Source: Eonycteris spelaea
Taxonomy: Eukaryota; Chordata; Mammalia; Chiroptera; Pteropodidae
Direction: 5' to 3'
NCBI GenBank assembly: GCA_003508835.1
Contig: PUFA01000084.1
Span: 2,418,001 to 2,482,000 of the forward strand
DNA length: 64,000 bases
Made by a program: the position numbers and the translations under genes. The stretch's first letter is position 1. Each line of letters opens with the position of its first letter. The notes beneath the pieces are model-generated. The model was not told the origin of the DNA and searched no databases. It saw nothing but the letters and a program-made list of their open reading frames with translations. Positions 34,019 through 45,867 of this stretch are shown piece by piece.

Positions 34019-34599
34019 AGATCGCTGCATTACATGGGGAGAGTTTATTATAGGAAGACAGAACTAATATCTGTCAGCTTCTCTCCTCATGTGGGGATTT
34101 CGAAGAGAGATGAGTTGGTTTTATTCCCCAAGCTCCGGCAGCTTAAAGCCACCTGAGCTGACAGTTGCATTTCCCCTTACAAAGTGGCTTAAATGTACTA
34201 GAATTGTACTTTTTTAGCCTCACAATGAACAACACAAAGGTTACAACAGTGGCTAAATCCCACGTGAGAAGCACAGAGAAAGCCATTGTAAGCACTGCTT
34301 TTCCACAGTGACAGAAAATAGAGGGGGATTACAGTTGGGTTTAAAATACCGGTTTCTTTCCTCCACTGTTAATGGTATTTGTAGAGTATGCAACCACAAG
34401 TCAGCATTGTCAGCTGCACATGGCTTTGTTTTGTTTTGTTCTCTGATTCTTATCACTATACTTTCATCTATTTACTACTTATTTTCTCACTCTGTTTGCT
34501 GCTCTGTATTCTGTAGTTTCCCTCCTGGGAATTTAGCAGATAAATCAGGCTGAATTATAGCAGAGAGAAACCAAAACCCCTTTCAGACTTGTAGACTTG

Positions 34600-34710
34600 T
34601 AATTTCCTATTTTCTTTCTTTTCTCCCCTCCCTTTCCACTTCCCCTCTACCTCCCTCCTTCTTTCTCTTCCTGCTTCTCTTCCTCCTCCTCTTCTTCTTT
34701 GTCTTCGGTT
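34600..34710 (+). repeat. Polypyrimidine tract (CT-rich), about 105 bp
   Basis: From 'tttctttcttttctcccctcc' to 'cttcttctttgtcttc' almost every base on this strand is C or T. Such tracts can adopt triplex structures. There is no adjacent exon or promoter signal. Confidence 0.9.
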
Positions 34711-34889
34711 GCTGCTGGGTTTTGTAAGTAGAATAAAAAACAGAAAACAAGATTATTCTCTCTTGTTTGACTTCTAAATTTTCTTTGGTTTTTTGGAAAG
34801 TCTTACCTTCTCTTTTGATTCATTTATTTCATTTATATTCAGAAAATATTTTTCTAGAAAAAGATCAGCTAATATTGGCCTTCATTTCA

Positions 34890-35500
34890 TCTTGAATGCA
34901 TTCATTTGCCCATTGTTCATACAACAAAAATTATTGAATGCCTAAAATATGCCAGACACTGTAGCAAAGGAAAAGCCAAAAAAAAGAAGTGTCCATCCTT
35001 CTGAAGTTTATATTCTAAGGAGGGAAAACAGTCTATAAACAAACACATCGTAGGTTAGGTAGCAATAAACTCGATGTAGCATAATGGAGGCAAACGACAG
35101 AGAATCTTGCTGGAAGGGTTGAGAGGAGTGGGGGTAGGAATGGGGCTTCTCAGTTACTATTTTAAGCAGATCGATGAGGGAAAACCTACTAATGAGATGG
35201 TATTTGGGGAGAGACCTGAAGGGACTGATGGAGCAAGTCATGGTGACATCTCAGGAAACATTCCAAGCAGAGTACATAGCAAGTAGAAAGACCCTGAGGT
35301 AGGGAATTGCTCAGAGTATGTAAGGGATTTTGAAGCTAGTAGAGCTGGAGCACAACAGATGAGGTAAGTGGCTGGGCAGAGAGAGCAGGGCTCAGATTAC
35401 ATAACGCACCATTTGAAGAACTTCAGCCTTTATCTGAATTAATGAGAAGCCCTTAAAGGATTTTGAACAGAGGAGTGTCATCATCTGACATATTGTAAAG
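34890..35500 (+). repeat. Ancient mammalian dispersed repeat, longer copy, family not assigned
   Basis: Recognisable by its order: 'ccagacactgtagcaaagga' (34,953-34,972), 'gaaagaccctgaggtaggga' (35,286-35,305), 'cttcagcctttatctgaatt' (35,422-35,441) and 'ttttgaacagaggagtgtca' (35,460-35,479). I know this as a common old repeat in mammalian genomes but not by name. Related to 24,535-24,745. Confidence 0.6.
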
Positions 35501-36279
35501 AAATTCTCTGTTGAGAAAAGGCTTAGGTGAGCAAGGATAGACTCAAAGAAGGTTAAATATGGTTTAATAATTTTACATTTAATGTTGGGTTATGGTATAA
35601 AGTAATTGATTTGTTGAATTTATTTCTTCTTGGTATGTGATATATTAAATATATTGCCGTATATATTGCCATATATTAAAATTTTGTACTAAATTATAAC
35701 CTGTTTCAGAGATCTTTATGCATTCTTTCAATTAACTATTGATTATTATACGAATACTTTAATTATTGAATTGCTGTAGCTTTTATTATGAAGTAATAAA
35801 ATCTTATATTTTCAGTGACTATTTGATCAATCAGAAAATACTAAGTCACTGAAAGGAAATATACAAAATACAAGTAGTGTTCCTTGGGATGGTATTTTTG
35901 GGATGAGCATTATAATTTTTTTTTCTTAATGCTCATCTATAGTCTCCTTATTTTCTATAATAATCATATCTTTAATTTTTTGATTAGACAAAAATGTATA
36001 AACATTCAAATAAAACAAATAATCCTCTCTCCCTTACCACAAATGCTTGCAATTAGTATGTCCAGAATACTTATGTTATTTTAGTAAATATAAATGACAC
36101 AGAAGGAAAACAAATTTCTCAATAAATTAAGGATTCCAGACATATATCTCCACCTACTTAACATTTCAACTTGAACATATAATAGGCAAATATCAAACTC
36201 AACATAAGTGAAAAACTCATATTTCCCTCTGCCCAAGCTTCTCTGCAAATGTTCCTAATGCAGTAAATGGCACCGCTAG
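35501..36279. other. Unassigned AT-rich DNA
   Basis: Contains a short imperfect tandem at about 35,652-35,680 ('atattgccgtatatattgcc'). No gene or assigned repeat. Confidence 0.4.
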
Positions 36280-36915
36280 TCATCTAGTTACTCAAGTCAA
36301 AACCCTTGGTGTGATCCTGACTCCTTGTTTTCTTTTATACCTGACCTCTGATCACTTAGCAAAACTTGTTTGTTCTACCCCAAAACCCTTAACTAAATCT
36401 TTTTTACTTCTCACCACTATAAAGACTACCATCTTGTAATGTATCCTCCCCTGCTACACTCAATTTTTGATGCAGAAGCAGGAGTGATGTTTGAAACACA
36501 TGCATCAGATCATGTTAGTCATCCCACAAAACATTTCAGTAGTTTCCTATTGCGCTAAAAATAGAAACCAGAGTCTTTCCAAGGCCTGCCAAGTCCTCTG
36601 TGTTCTTTCCCTAAATAACTCCAAATTGGTTACCTATCCACATCTCCTCTCACTAGGCCCCTTCCTCAATGGCTTTCTTGATGTTTCTCAATGTAATTAA
36701 AGGTATTCCTTTAAGATGTTTTGCATTTCCTGGTATGCTCATCTTTCAAGTATTTTCTTGTTGCTTTCTTACTTCATTTGGTCCCTTCTTTAAATATCAC
36801 CTCTTCAGAGAGGGCTTCCATAACCAACTTTAAAAAAATAGCATCCTGAATCATGTTCCATCTTTATACCTGGCTTATTTTTTCACAAAGTACTTATCAC
36901 TACCTATTTCTATAT
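36280..36915 (+). mobile_element. L2 LINE 3' half, sense
   Basis: Matches the L2 order: 'cacatgcatcagatcatgtt' (36,497-36,516), 'cctattgcgctaaaaataga' (36,547-36,566), 'tttaaatatcacctcttcag' (36,790-36,809), 'agagggcttccataaccaac' (36,810-36,829) and 'acaaagtacttatcactacc' (36,885-36,904). L2 has been inactive since before the placental radiation. Reading frames are broken. Confidence 0.85.
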
Positions 36916-36917
36916 TT

Positions 36918-36934
36918 TGTGTGTGTGTGTGTGT
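36918..36934 (+). repeat. (GT)n microsatellite, short
   Basis: About eight GT units at the end of the L2 copy. Confidence 0.9.
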
Positions 36935-38329
36935 TTTTATTGTTTCTCATTCCACTTGAATAAGAGTATTCACATGCTTAAAGAATGTGTTTATAAAACA
37001 GAGGAGGGGGCACTGTATTTTACTTGAAATGTATAGTGATTAGAAACAACAAAGGAGGTATGCTTAGAAAATGTATCTATTCCTAGCTGTATGACAGTCA
37101 CTAGGAAGCACAGTTTCTTAATGTATTGTCATGTTCAACATTCTATGCGTTAACATATTCAGTTCCTTTCTATTCTGGTTTTTCTACAAAAAGCAAATTC
37201 AAATTTTAAAAATATTTACTTCATTTATGTTTGGAAATTGACAACCATATTCTTATAAAGAAGAAAAAGAACCAGCTCTCTGTTCATAATTCAAGGTCAT
37301 CCCTCTCTACTTCTGTCTTCATCACTCACTCCTTAACACTATTGTATCTTCATCTTTCAGCTTTGTGGCAAGCAAGGAACCAATAAACCAATCAGGTATC
37401 CATGCAGGTTAATACACAGCTCACAGAGAGGGTTAGTACAGAATCTTACACCACAGAGCCAAGAAATGAAAGTCCTTAATGTCTTCAAAACGAGCTCTGT
37501 TGACTGGTGGTAAAGATAGTTACACATTGGTCTCAAGCCACCAGCTACAAGGGATGGGAAGTCAGAGTCTTTAGCTCTCAGCATACCATTTGTGCTGCTC
37601 TTGGGTCAGGCTTGAGCAACATCTGTTTGAGGTGTTCACCCTTACAGAATGGAATCCTTATGCTTATAGGCTCCTGTAGTTTTAGCTCACTTTTCTGTGG
37701 TTTTGGATGTTTCATCATCCCTTAAGGGTCTCATTATGTACCAGTTGACATCACTGTCATGGCAACTTTGGAATCCATTTTGTAAAGTCCAAAAAGTTCT
37801 CAATTCTTTTATGCCCTATATAACCTTCAGTCTACATTTTGTGTATCAATCAGGACCTAATGCAAGAGGCAGAAATCACTCAAGGTATTTCATGCAGAAA
37901 ATAATTTAATAAAGGGACTTAGGAGCTGACAAATTTATGGAAGTGCTGGAGGGGAAGCATGCCATCTCTGGGCTTTTGGTTTCAAAGGTCACTAGACCTG
38001 GCTGTGATTCAGAGATCCAAAACTTTTGCAGTACTGTCTTCACTCCTGCTTCTACCAGAGAGGTGATGGAGAAGTGAGAAGAAAACATTTTAAAATAACC
38101 TACAATGAATGTAACCAAAGTATTAAGAGAAATAATTGTAGTCACAAAGCAGAAGCAAGAGATTTTTATGAAATTAAAATTTAAAAAAAAAGGAGGAAGG
38201 AAGGGAGGGAAGAAGGGAGGTAGGGAGAGAGGGAAGAGGGAAAATGAAAGGAAAGTTCAGAGACAACAACAAAAAGCACTTAAAAAGTTAAAACTATGAT
38301 AGATAAAATTTTTAAAAATTCTTTTTAGG
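36935..38329. other. Unassigned DNA
   Basis: No gene seen. The segment 37,840-37,960 ('caggacctaatgcaagaggc') resembles a dispersed old repeat, possibly LTR-derived. A purine-rich stretch with GGGA/GGAA units lies at 38,188-38,245. Confidence 0.4.
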
Positions 38330-38800
38330 AATAGAATAAGAGGACGTACAGAGAATATGGAAGACAATAGAGAAAAAAGCTATCAATGGAGCAGTTCTTA
38401 TGATAAAGGACACAATTTTTCTGGACAAAAGAGTCACTGAGTGCTCAGACAATAATTTTTAAAAGACCTATATGAAGATACATTATCATGAAATATTAGA
38501 ACACTAGGGAAAGCACTCTCAAAACTTCCAGAGGGATAAAAAATCTCAGGAAAATGATAGGGATTCAACATGGCAATGGATTTCTCAGCAGCAACTCTGG
38601 AAGAAGGAAAGGAATGTTATTCCAAAATCCCAGATACATGCTTTTCAATTCTATACTCACAAAATTATCAGTAAGTGTGGGATGTATTTTAAGTATGTTA
38701 TGTAAACAAGAATATAAAAAATTCAAATAATTAGAAAACAGGAAGAACACAAACTTTAGTATAGTCACTCTAATGCATAAGAAAACCAGATCCCAGGGGC
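38330..38800 (+). mobile_element. Sense ancient L1, ORF1-to-ORF2 region
   Basis: 'ttccagagggataaaaaatc' (38,527-38,546), 'ggatttctcagcagcaactc' (38,578-38,597) and 'tcaattctatactcacaaaa' (38,645-38,664) fit the region ahead of ORF2 in old L1M/L1ME elements. No open frame. Confidence 0.6.
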
Positions 38801-39203
38801 TCCAGGAATTTTAGTAAAATAAGTTTAAGGATCTTTAACCTAGTGCTTCACCACCATTAACCTGACCTAGCTGCTTCCTACTTTTTAAAAATATTCTCTT
38901 TCCTCTTCTATCTACTTACCTTTTCACTCCTTCCTTTGTACTTGTTGATTTTTCAATTTCTGTTTCTTATACTGTCATTTAAACATGCACTGGTTTGAAG
39001 TCTTGAGAAATGAAACTTGATTTTCTCTGCTTATCTTTTCATGCCAAGGCACATTATAAGTCACTTAACAGCCTATGGATTAGTCAGGTTCTGACGTCTA
39101 AGTATCAACTAAGGATGGTGAACTGATTCACTTAATGAAATATATGGCCTCTTTTTGTTGTTCTTCTTAGCGAGGGCTACAAACAAGGCATTTTTACTTT
39201 GAA
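38801..39203. other. Unassigned spacer
   Basis: Nothing recognised. Confidence 0.4.
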
Positions 39204-39364
39204 CAGTTGTTCTTCATCAGTATCACCTGGGAACTTATTAGACAAGCCCATTTGGGCCCCAACCCAGATCTACTCATTCAGAAACTCTGGGGTAAGTCGC
39301 AACCATCTGTGTTTTAGCAAGTTCTCTGAGTGATGCTGATACACACTAATGTTTGAAAACTCAT
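39204..39364 (-). mobile_element. MER5A (hAT-Charlie MITE)
   Basis: 'cttcatcagtatcacctggg' (39,212-39,231), 'aacccagatctactcattca' (39,261-39,280), 'gaaactctggggtaag' (39,281-39,296), 'aaccatctgtgttttagcaa' (39,301-39,320) and 'taatgtttgaaaac' (39,347-39,360) match the reverse complement of the MER5A consensus across its length. A non-autonomous element with no coding capacity. Confidence 0.88.
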
Positions 39365-39461
39365 GCCTTTAGAAGGGACTTTCATTGTATATTAAATATT
39401 TAGCTTACATAATGTCTCTATAGGTAAGATTTTCCAATGTTAAAGGGGATAAATTTACATT

Positions 39462-39473
39462 CCCCCCCCCCCC
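39462..39473 (+). repeat. C12 homopolymer
   Basis: Twelve consecutive C in otherwise AT-rich DNA. Confidence 0.95.
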
Positions 39474-39779
39474 GAAAATATGATGGATTTCTGTATCTTA
39501 ACCCTTCTAAGCTGTGGAATGGGCCTGGATGGAAAGCAGGTATATAATTGGATCAGCGTGCATTTACCCAAATAAGACAACACCGATATACACAAAAATT
39601 TTAACACGTTCCAGAAACATTCTAGGTAGCAATAAATGTTAGTCTCCTTGAATATTTCCAACCACAGGAAACTCGTTCCTTTTGTTTTAACTTTACTGAC
39701 TCTCCCAGCCATAGGTCTATGTTCTTCCCATTAGAACAATGCAGAATGAATTTAGATTTGACTATCACTGAGAATCTAG

Positions 39780-40430
39780 TATAAGCCATATGATCTCTTT
39801 TAGATCTCTCAATCACTCTTTGTATTTGGCATTTTCACACCATTTCTATGTGGAAGCTCTTGAAACATTTGCAGACATCCATATATATCTCTCTCCAAGC
39901 AAAACAACACTAGCTCTGTCAATTGCTTCTCATGTATGAAGTTTTAAGGCTTTTAAAAATTCTGGTTGCTTTCCTTAGATCATATTCAAGATTCTTAACA
40001 TCATACTCAGTTTCCCAATATTTAAATATTTAAATATTTAAATACTTTATCTGTAAGGAGTGGTCTGACACATGTAGCATATTATCTCTTGTTCTGGACA
40101 CAATACTCCTATTAGAGAAACCTAAAATTGCCCTCAATTCCCAGCCATATAACTGTGGTTCATACAAACTGATGTCATAACAGGTCTCCCTTGACATGAT
40201 TTTTTAAAAGTGAAGTGTATTTTACATCTGTTCATATTAAATATCAATTTAGTAGTTTTAGTCATCATTTCAATCTGTCACGATTTCTTTGAACTTTGAT
40301 TCTATCTTCCTTTCTTTTTATTAGCTATTCCTCCCATATGTCTGTCATCTGCAAAGCTTATAATCGTGCTTTTATGTCTTTGTTCAAGTTGTTGATAAAA
40401 ATGTTAAATAGAATGGATTCCCATAATAAT
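39780..40430 (-). mobile_element. L3 (CR1-clade LINE), antisense
   Basis: On the minus strand the DNA GTCATCTGCAAA (40,344-40,355, reverse-complemented) encodes FADD, and the preceding codon gives SFADD, the catalytic motif of CR1-clade reverse transcriptase. Flanking pieces fit the same protein: 'ttgataaaaatgttaaatag' (40,392-40,411) and 'agctattcctcccatatgtc' (40,323-40,342). Further along, 'gttctggacacaatactcct' (40,091-40,110) and 'tccaagcaaaacaacact' (39,894-39,911) follow the L3 antisense order. An (ATATTTAA)3 tandem lies at 40,018-40,043. Ancient and inactive. Confidence 0.8.
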
Positions 40431-40620
40431 GCACATACTACTAATATTTTATATTTGTATGGTGTTAAAGCATTCACAAAACATATTCATATGCATGACC
40501 TCATTTGACACTATAATCCTGAGCGGTAGGAAGGACAACATGTTTGCCTTTCTTCTCATATTATGGATATGCTAAGAGAACATAAGACACACTGCTACTG
40601 GCAGAGAGTTAGTGCTATAC
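40431..40620 (-). repeat. MIR (MIR3-like) SINE, antisense
   Basis: 'ttgtatggtgttaaagcatt' (40,454-40,473), 'catgacctcatttgacacta' (40,494-40,513), 'taatcctgagcggtaggaag' (40,514-40,533) and a degenerate 'catattatggatatgctaag' (40,557-40,576) follow the antisense MIR order. Confidence 0.7.
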
Positions 40621-41594
40621 CTTGGGTGTGAAAGAGAATTTTGTCTATAGTTGTAATCAACTATGAATTTGAATCCACCTAACTCTATTACCATTCAGCC
40701 CATATTCATGCATCTATAATTAGTTTTATGAAGGCAGAAAGACTATCTCACTCTTTTGGGCGGAAAATAGAGTTAAAACAAGTAGAACCAACCAAAGAGG
40801 AAAAGTCTCCAGCAGGCAGAAGTGATGAGGGACACAAAAATAAGCCAGAAAGCCTCCGACTCTTGCAATGCAACATGAGCTAAATGGCTCAGGAGAAGGG
40901 AAGTCAGGAAAGCTGATGAGGAATCTGTTTGGGGAGAGAGGGGCAAAGAGAAATGTTGGAGATCTCCTCTAGCGGAATATTAGGTGCCACATATTTCTTG
41001 TTTTGAAGCCTAATCTGGAGGAATCTTGCTGATTGAAAAATCAACCTTGACAGTTGGCGGTTTGAATAACATGCCCCACTACTGTGAGCCCTGACTTAGC
41101 CCATTCACACTCCTGTGAGGCTTCATTCCCAAATGATGCACAACAGTGAAGAATACATGGCACTTTGTTTGCCTTCATTATAGTAAGCCCTCTCCAACAA
41201 ACAGGAATGGGAATGAGAAAGAGCCTGGGCATTGAAACATAACCCCTTATTAAGTTAAAATCATGGTGATAACCAACATATTGGAGCGAGTAGGTATCCA
41301 TTAGGTTGAATAGTATAAAATTATGAACATTTGACTCATTTCAACCAATGAAAATTTCATATGGTTCACCCAATACCTTCTTGTTATGTTCTGAAAGATT
41401 TTAAAAGGACCAGGATAAGGAAACATACCTAAACTGTTCACCAGAGTTTACTTCTTTATAAAGATCTTTCAAAAAAGAAATTATTTTAGCTGGATTTTGT
41501 TATTTAAGATGAACAATATATTAGTTCACAAACAGTTTAGCTAATCTATTAGATCATTAATTAGTGAGAAAATATCAAAAGAAATCCAATCCAA
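40621..41594. other. Unassigned, low-repeat DNA
   Basis: The minus frame 41,041-41,301 (86 codons) has no recognisable homology. 41,340-41,590 is AT-rich with no assigned repeat. Confidence 0.4.
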
Positions 41595-41614
41595 TATCTA
41601 TCTATCTACCTATC

Positions 41615-41649
<35 letters not shown>
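41595..41649 (+). repeat. (CTAT)n tetranucleotide microsatellite
   Basis: About 13 units, with one CTAC and one CATC interruption in the first half. Nine perfect units follow. Confidence 0.97.
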
Positions 41650-44137
41650 AAGATTTTCTATGTTCTGGGCATGATAGGTATAGAGAAATGAATAAGATAA
41701 AGTTCTTTAAGAGTTTCTAAACAAATTGAGGGGTCAGACAGGAATTTTAAAAAGTTATACAATAAAAAAGATAAAATTAATTCAAGATAAAAATATGGGA
41801 AAATAGACAACACTTTTCTCAGCCAGCCAATGCAAGGGAGATGACAAGAGAGCTAGTTTGAAGGACTAATATGACTTAGCCAGATATATAAGAAGGATAA
41901 AGAACACTCTAGGACAGCAGAGTAATTGTATAAAGGCCAGAGGTATGGGGATGGGGCAAGTGTGAGAAAATAGTGGAGAGTTAGAGACATGCAATTTGTA
42001 AATGTTTTCTTTTACTGATGGTATCACCTGCTTATAATATTAACTAACCTTGTCCTGATGAAAATCTTAAATATCTTTAATTTTTTGAAGAGGCAACATC
42101 AAGCTCTCAAGTATATACTTTCGACAATTTTTTTTTACATTTATTTCCTCTGTTTTCATTTTATGAAACTAAGATAGTGATTTTTTTTTTTAAAAAAAAG
42201 AAAGTTGTGTCTTGATTGAGTTACCTAACTTTATTTGCATAGCTATGTACATTTTAAAATAGAGCAAGATATCAAAACAATAATATCCTGCCATGTTACA
42301 CAGAGGTATGATTATACAATCTAAAACTCAATTTTATTGTGCATATATGAAGACTGGTTTTTGATTGCTCAGTTTTTTTCCTCAAACTCATAACAATTTC
42401 ATTCTTCATCTTAAAGTTCTAAGGTTCAACTATATTTGAATTTATCTATAAAAAATCATAAGTATTTTCTCTGCGTGAAAATTTCCCCCATACTTCATGA
42501 CTCGAAAATGACTAAAGCAATTTGTGCACTAAAAAAGGTGGGGAGGGAAACCTTTTTGTTCTCAGACAAGGGCAAGGGAGTTTGAGAATCAAAGGATAAT
42601 ATCTTGAAAGGAAAGGTTGAATAGGTCAAAACAGAAGGTGATAGTGTATGTTGTTTTGAAATGCTAACAAAGCATCCTTTCCTACTTACCTTTCTGATGA
42701 TACCTTCTGAAAAAAACTGTCAGGGACTAGTATCCCAGGGTCTCTCTGCAGACCCTCTTTAAGAGCCATAAAGACTCAGTGTTCTCCATCTCCTCTCTTC
42801 TACTTTGGAGTGAGAGAACACATACAATTGAAAGAAAGGTTAAAATCTAAGCCAGACAACAAGGAAGCAGCTGAAAAGGCTTGTTCGCCCTGCAGTGTAA
42901 TGAAAGATGTTGGTTCTGAGGGGGAGGTTAGACTTTGTTAAAGACTTTTGGTTCCCTAGCAGTTTGCAATCAAAGAGGAGTCGGAGTCTGATGTGGATGG
43001 TTGCAAGCAAGTGGTGGTACCTCTGTTTCATTGGTTTCCTGTGATGCAGAGGCCAGATACAGGAATAGGTATTGAACTGGGAATCCCTGGGAAGTCCCCA
43101 ACAGAAGGTATCCAGTTGTGTTCTGCTGGAACAGTCAACTCCAGAAAGACTAAGGGTTTATACTACAAACACAGTGTGACTGAGACCTGTGCCTTTTCCT
43201 GCCACTTCTGTTGTTTCTACCGCTAGTGTCCTTTGCCAGATAGTACCTGACAAGCCATGTGGGTGTGCACAGATTGTTTTACTACATTGTGAGGGAATCT
43301 TAAAGTCTAAACTATTTATGAAATAGGGTCGGTTAAAGGTATATAGACTACCTAATGATAATATATAAATTAGTCTCTTCTGGAAAAGAGGTCTGGGTTT
43401 AAACAGGGCCTTACTTAGAATTAATAACTGTGTATGTATCAAAAGCCAATAATGCATTTTGAAATGAGAGTGGTGTGGTAAGAAAACACAGTGCTATGAA
43501 GATGTGGTCAGAACTCAACATTAGATACTGTGCACTAAAATATTAATAGACTCAAAGTTAAGGTGGTAATAGATATCACACAGTGAAAGCTGAAAATGAG
43601 GACCTGGCAAAGAGAAATCAGCACTCATATAGCCACTGGTTTAAGGCTTGGCACAGCCTAGTAGGAAAATTACTACAGATTTGATGTTACGTGCCAGATC
43701 TAGAGAAATGAAACAGTACTTGAGTAAGGTAGCTTATATTTTGTGAATCTGATGATTTATTGTTAGTAAACTAACTGAACTACATCAAATTGTCATGTGT
43801 AATTCAGTAGTCTCTCACATTGTAGGAAGAGCTTGTTGTGGGTTAAACCATCTCCCATATGCTAAGCTTGAGGGCTGGGGGGAATTTTAAGACCGAGAGG
43901 GAAGATAAGAATATTATGTCAATTAAACAGGCTAAGAAAGTGTTGAGAACAGGAAGCATTCATTGAAGCAACTGTCTTAAGTGAATAACTCCCCTGTCCC
44001 ACCAGCCTTTTTGTTTGCTCTTTGAACGAAGACACTGGAGGAGGAAAATTAGCTTTTATCATAGGTGAGATAAGAATGCTGAGCAAAACCAAATAGTGAC
44101 TCCATGTCCATCAAGGGCCTCCAAGCAAGAATAAGCA
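41650..44137. other. Low-repeat unassigned region
   Basis: 41,650-41,990 weakly resembles an old dispersed repeat ('gttctgggcatgataggtat', 41,662-41,681). A T11A8 run lies at 42,181-42,199. The remainder is intermediate in composition, without assigned repeats and without a coding signal. The frames at 42,840-43,457 on both strands are not recognised. Confidence 0.4.
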
Positions 44138-44190
44138 TAGTCAAAAATCACCAGAGGGGCACCAAAAATGCCTATTCCTGGGTCCACCTA
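44138..44190 (+). mobile_element. hAT-Charlie MITE fragment
   Basis: 'aaaaatcaccagaggggcac' followed by 'aaaaatgcctattcctgggt' resembles the first 50 bp of hAT-Charlie MITEs. Too short to name. Confidence 0.4.
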
Positions 44191-45284
44191 GTGCTAATTT
44201 TTCACTTCATTTGTATTTTCTCTAAAGATATTTTGCATGGAAGAAAATTCAGATATTCCTGGATGCTTGAGTGACTTTCCCCCAAATCCAAAAGATGTTG
44301 CTCTCTTTCTCCCATTTCTTTACTTCCTTACTTTATCCCCCAGCTCAGGGAAGCTTTCTCTCTCTTTGCCAGACTCGCAAGGCTCTTTCCTCTCCAGCCT
44401 TCTAATGGGAAATACTCTCACCAGAGCCCTCAGCATCCCAACTTTATCTAAGTTTATTTCTTAAATTAGCCTCTCTTCAGGCCCAATGCATCACCATTGA
44501 GCTCTCTGTAATCTGAGTCCTGCTTCCACACCTTCTGCCTCCCTAGAGCCTTTTTTTCTTTCCCTTACAGCTCCATATGCTTGCTTAATTTTAACCCCCA
44601 GCCCCCACAAACCTCTCTCCACCGGCTGCCCCTCCCATCTGGAAGCAGTCCTCCCCCAGTTACATTAGTATTAAAAAATATCCTGTTTCAATCCACACTT
44701 CTGACCTAGTACTGTATCATCATCCTCTCTCCCGCTGGAAGTTGCATATTTGCATTTTATCACATCCACCCCGGCCCATATGGGGTCACCCTTCAATCCT
44801 CTGATATTTTTAGAGAGGATTTTGCTGCAATCGTTAGTCTGATGTTCGTGGCTTTTCAGCTGAAAGTTTAGCTTTCTAGTGACAGGCTGCCACAGAGATC
44901 AAGAAGTGGATCACGGCTATTGTCAGGGAGCAGAAGTGTTGTTTGAGATTCTAGAAACCTATAGCCCCCTCTTTTCTCCTGTGTGTTGAACTGTTAGGTA
45001 GAGTGTGAATTAGTGATGAACGTGAGTGAGAGGACGTAATGTGCCCCCAAAAAAGAGGGGACCTGATGCAGTTTGGGTTAGAAATCAGATTCAGTTACCA
45101 ACTTCACCAATTAAAATTCTTGGGGAAAATTATTGGTTATAATGATAACTTTCTTCTTCAGGACATATTCAAGATGTTACTTTTCCCCTTTCATCCTTGA
45201 TACTTAAATGATACATGGAGAATGTGGAGTATTGTGATATGTCAGTTTTGGTTATCTATTCATTTCATTGAATAACTGTTTAAA
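44191..45284. other. Unassigned, GC-richer low-repeat DNA
   Basis: Pyrimidine-rich at 44,270-44,420 and C-rich at 44,590-44,660. The part 44,770-44,960 has no repeat identity and looks like ordinary or possibly conserved single-copy DNA. No open frame of note. Confidence 0.4.
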
Positions 45285-45370
45285 TTTTGGTACTGCTGGT
45301 CATTGGTTTACTTGCCTGTAAAATGGGAATGTTAGATTTGATTATTCCAAAGATCTAGCTCATTCTGCTT
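45285..45370 (+). repeat. MIR fragment, sense
   Basis: 'ttacttgcctgtaaaatggg' (45,308-45,327) followed by 'aatgttagatttgatta' is the 3' half of a MIR-family SINE. Confidence 0.55.
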
Positions 45371-45832
45371 CCATGTGTACCTGACTGTTCCGAAGCATGC
45401 CGGGGTAGGAGTCAGAAACTCCTGACAGGGGAGGAAACTGTCAAAATAGGACTAGAAGGAGTATTTAACACTCATTTTTCTACCTAAAATTATCCAATTA
45501 TACGAAGAAAAGAAAAGTTATTAATTCACATCCCAAATGACTTCAGCTGCTTCTGCTTTCTAATAGAGATTGGATAAAATGATCTCTATGTACTTTTCCT
45601 TTCCTCTCATGGAAATTGGTTGAGAGAACAGAAAGTCAGGACATCTCAAACTTCTTCCAGTTCTTTTGAGGAACCTAAAACGTCTGTTGTTTTGCATAGT
45701 CCCCTAGGGAATTCTTGGGTTCATAATAGCAGGCTCTGATCTGAGTACTGGTGAAGAGTTAAGTTGTTCTGCATAGATACAATGAAAGGGAGTGTCCTTC
45801 CCGGGAGGCTATGGAATTAAACTCCAGAAAAT

Positions 45833-45867
<35 letters not shown>

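Noticed and set aside
33749..34156. Longest plus-strand frame, 135 codons
   Set aside because: It runs through a hAT-Charlie MITE (33,857-34,018), has no recognised domain and no splice or promoter context.
41595..41649. Regularly spaced repeats that could suggest a CRISPR-like array
   Set aside because: A tetranucleotide microsatellite in mammalian DNA; no spacers.
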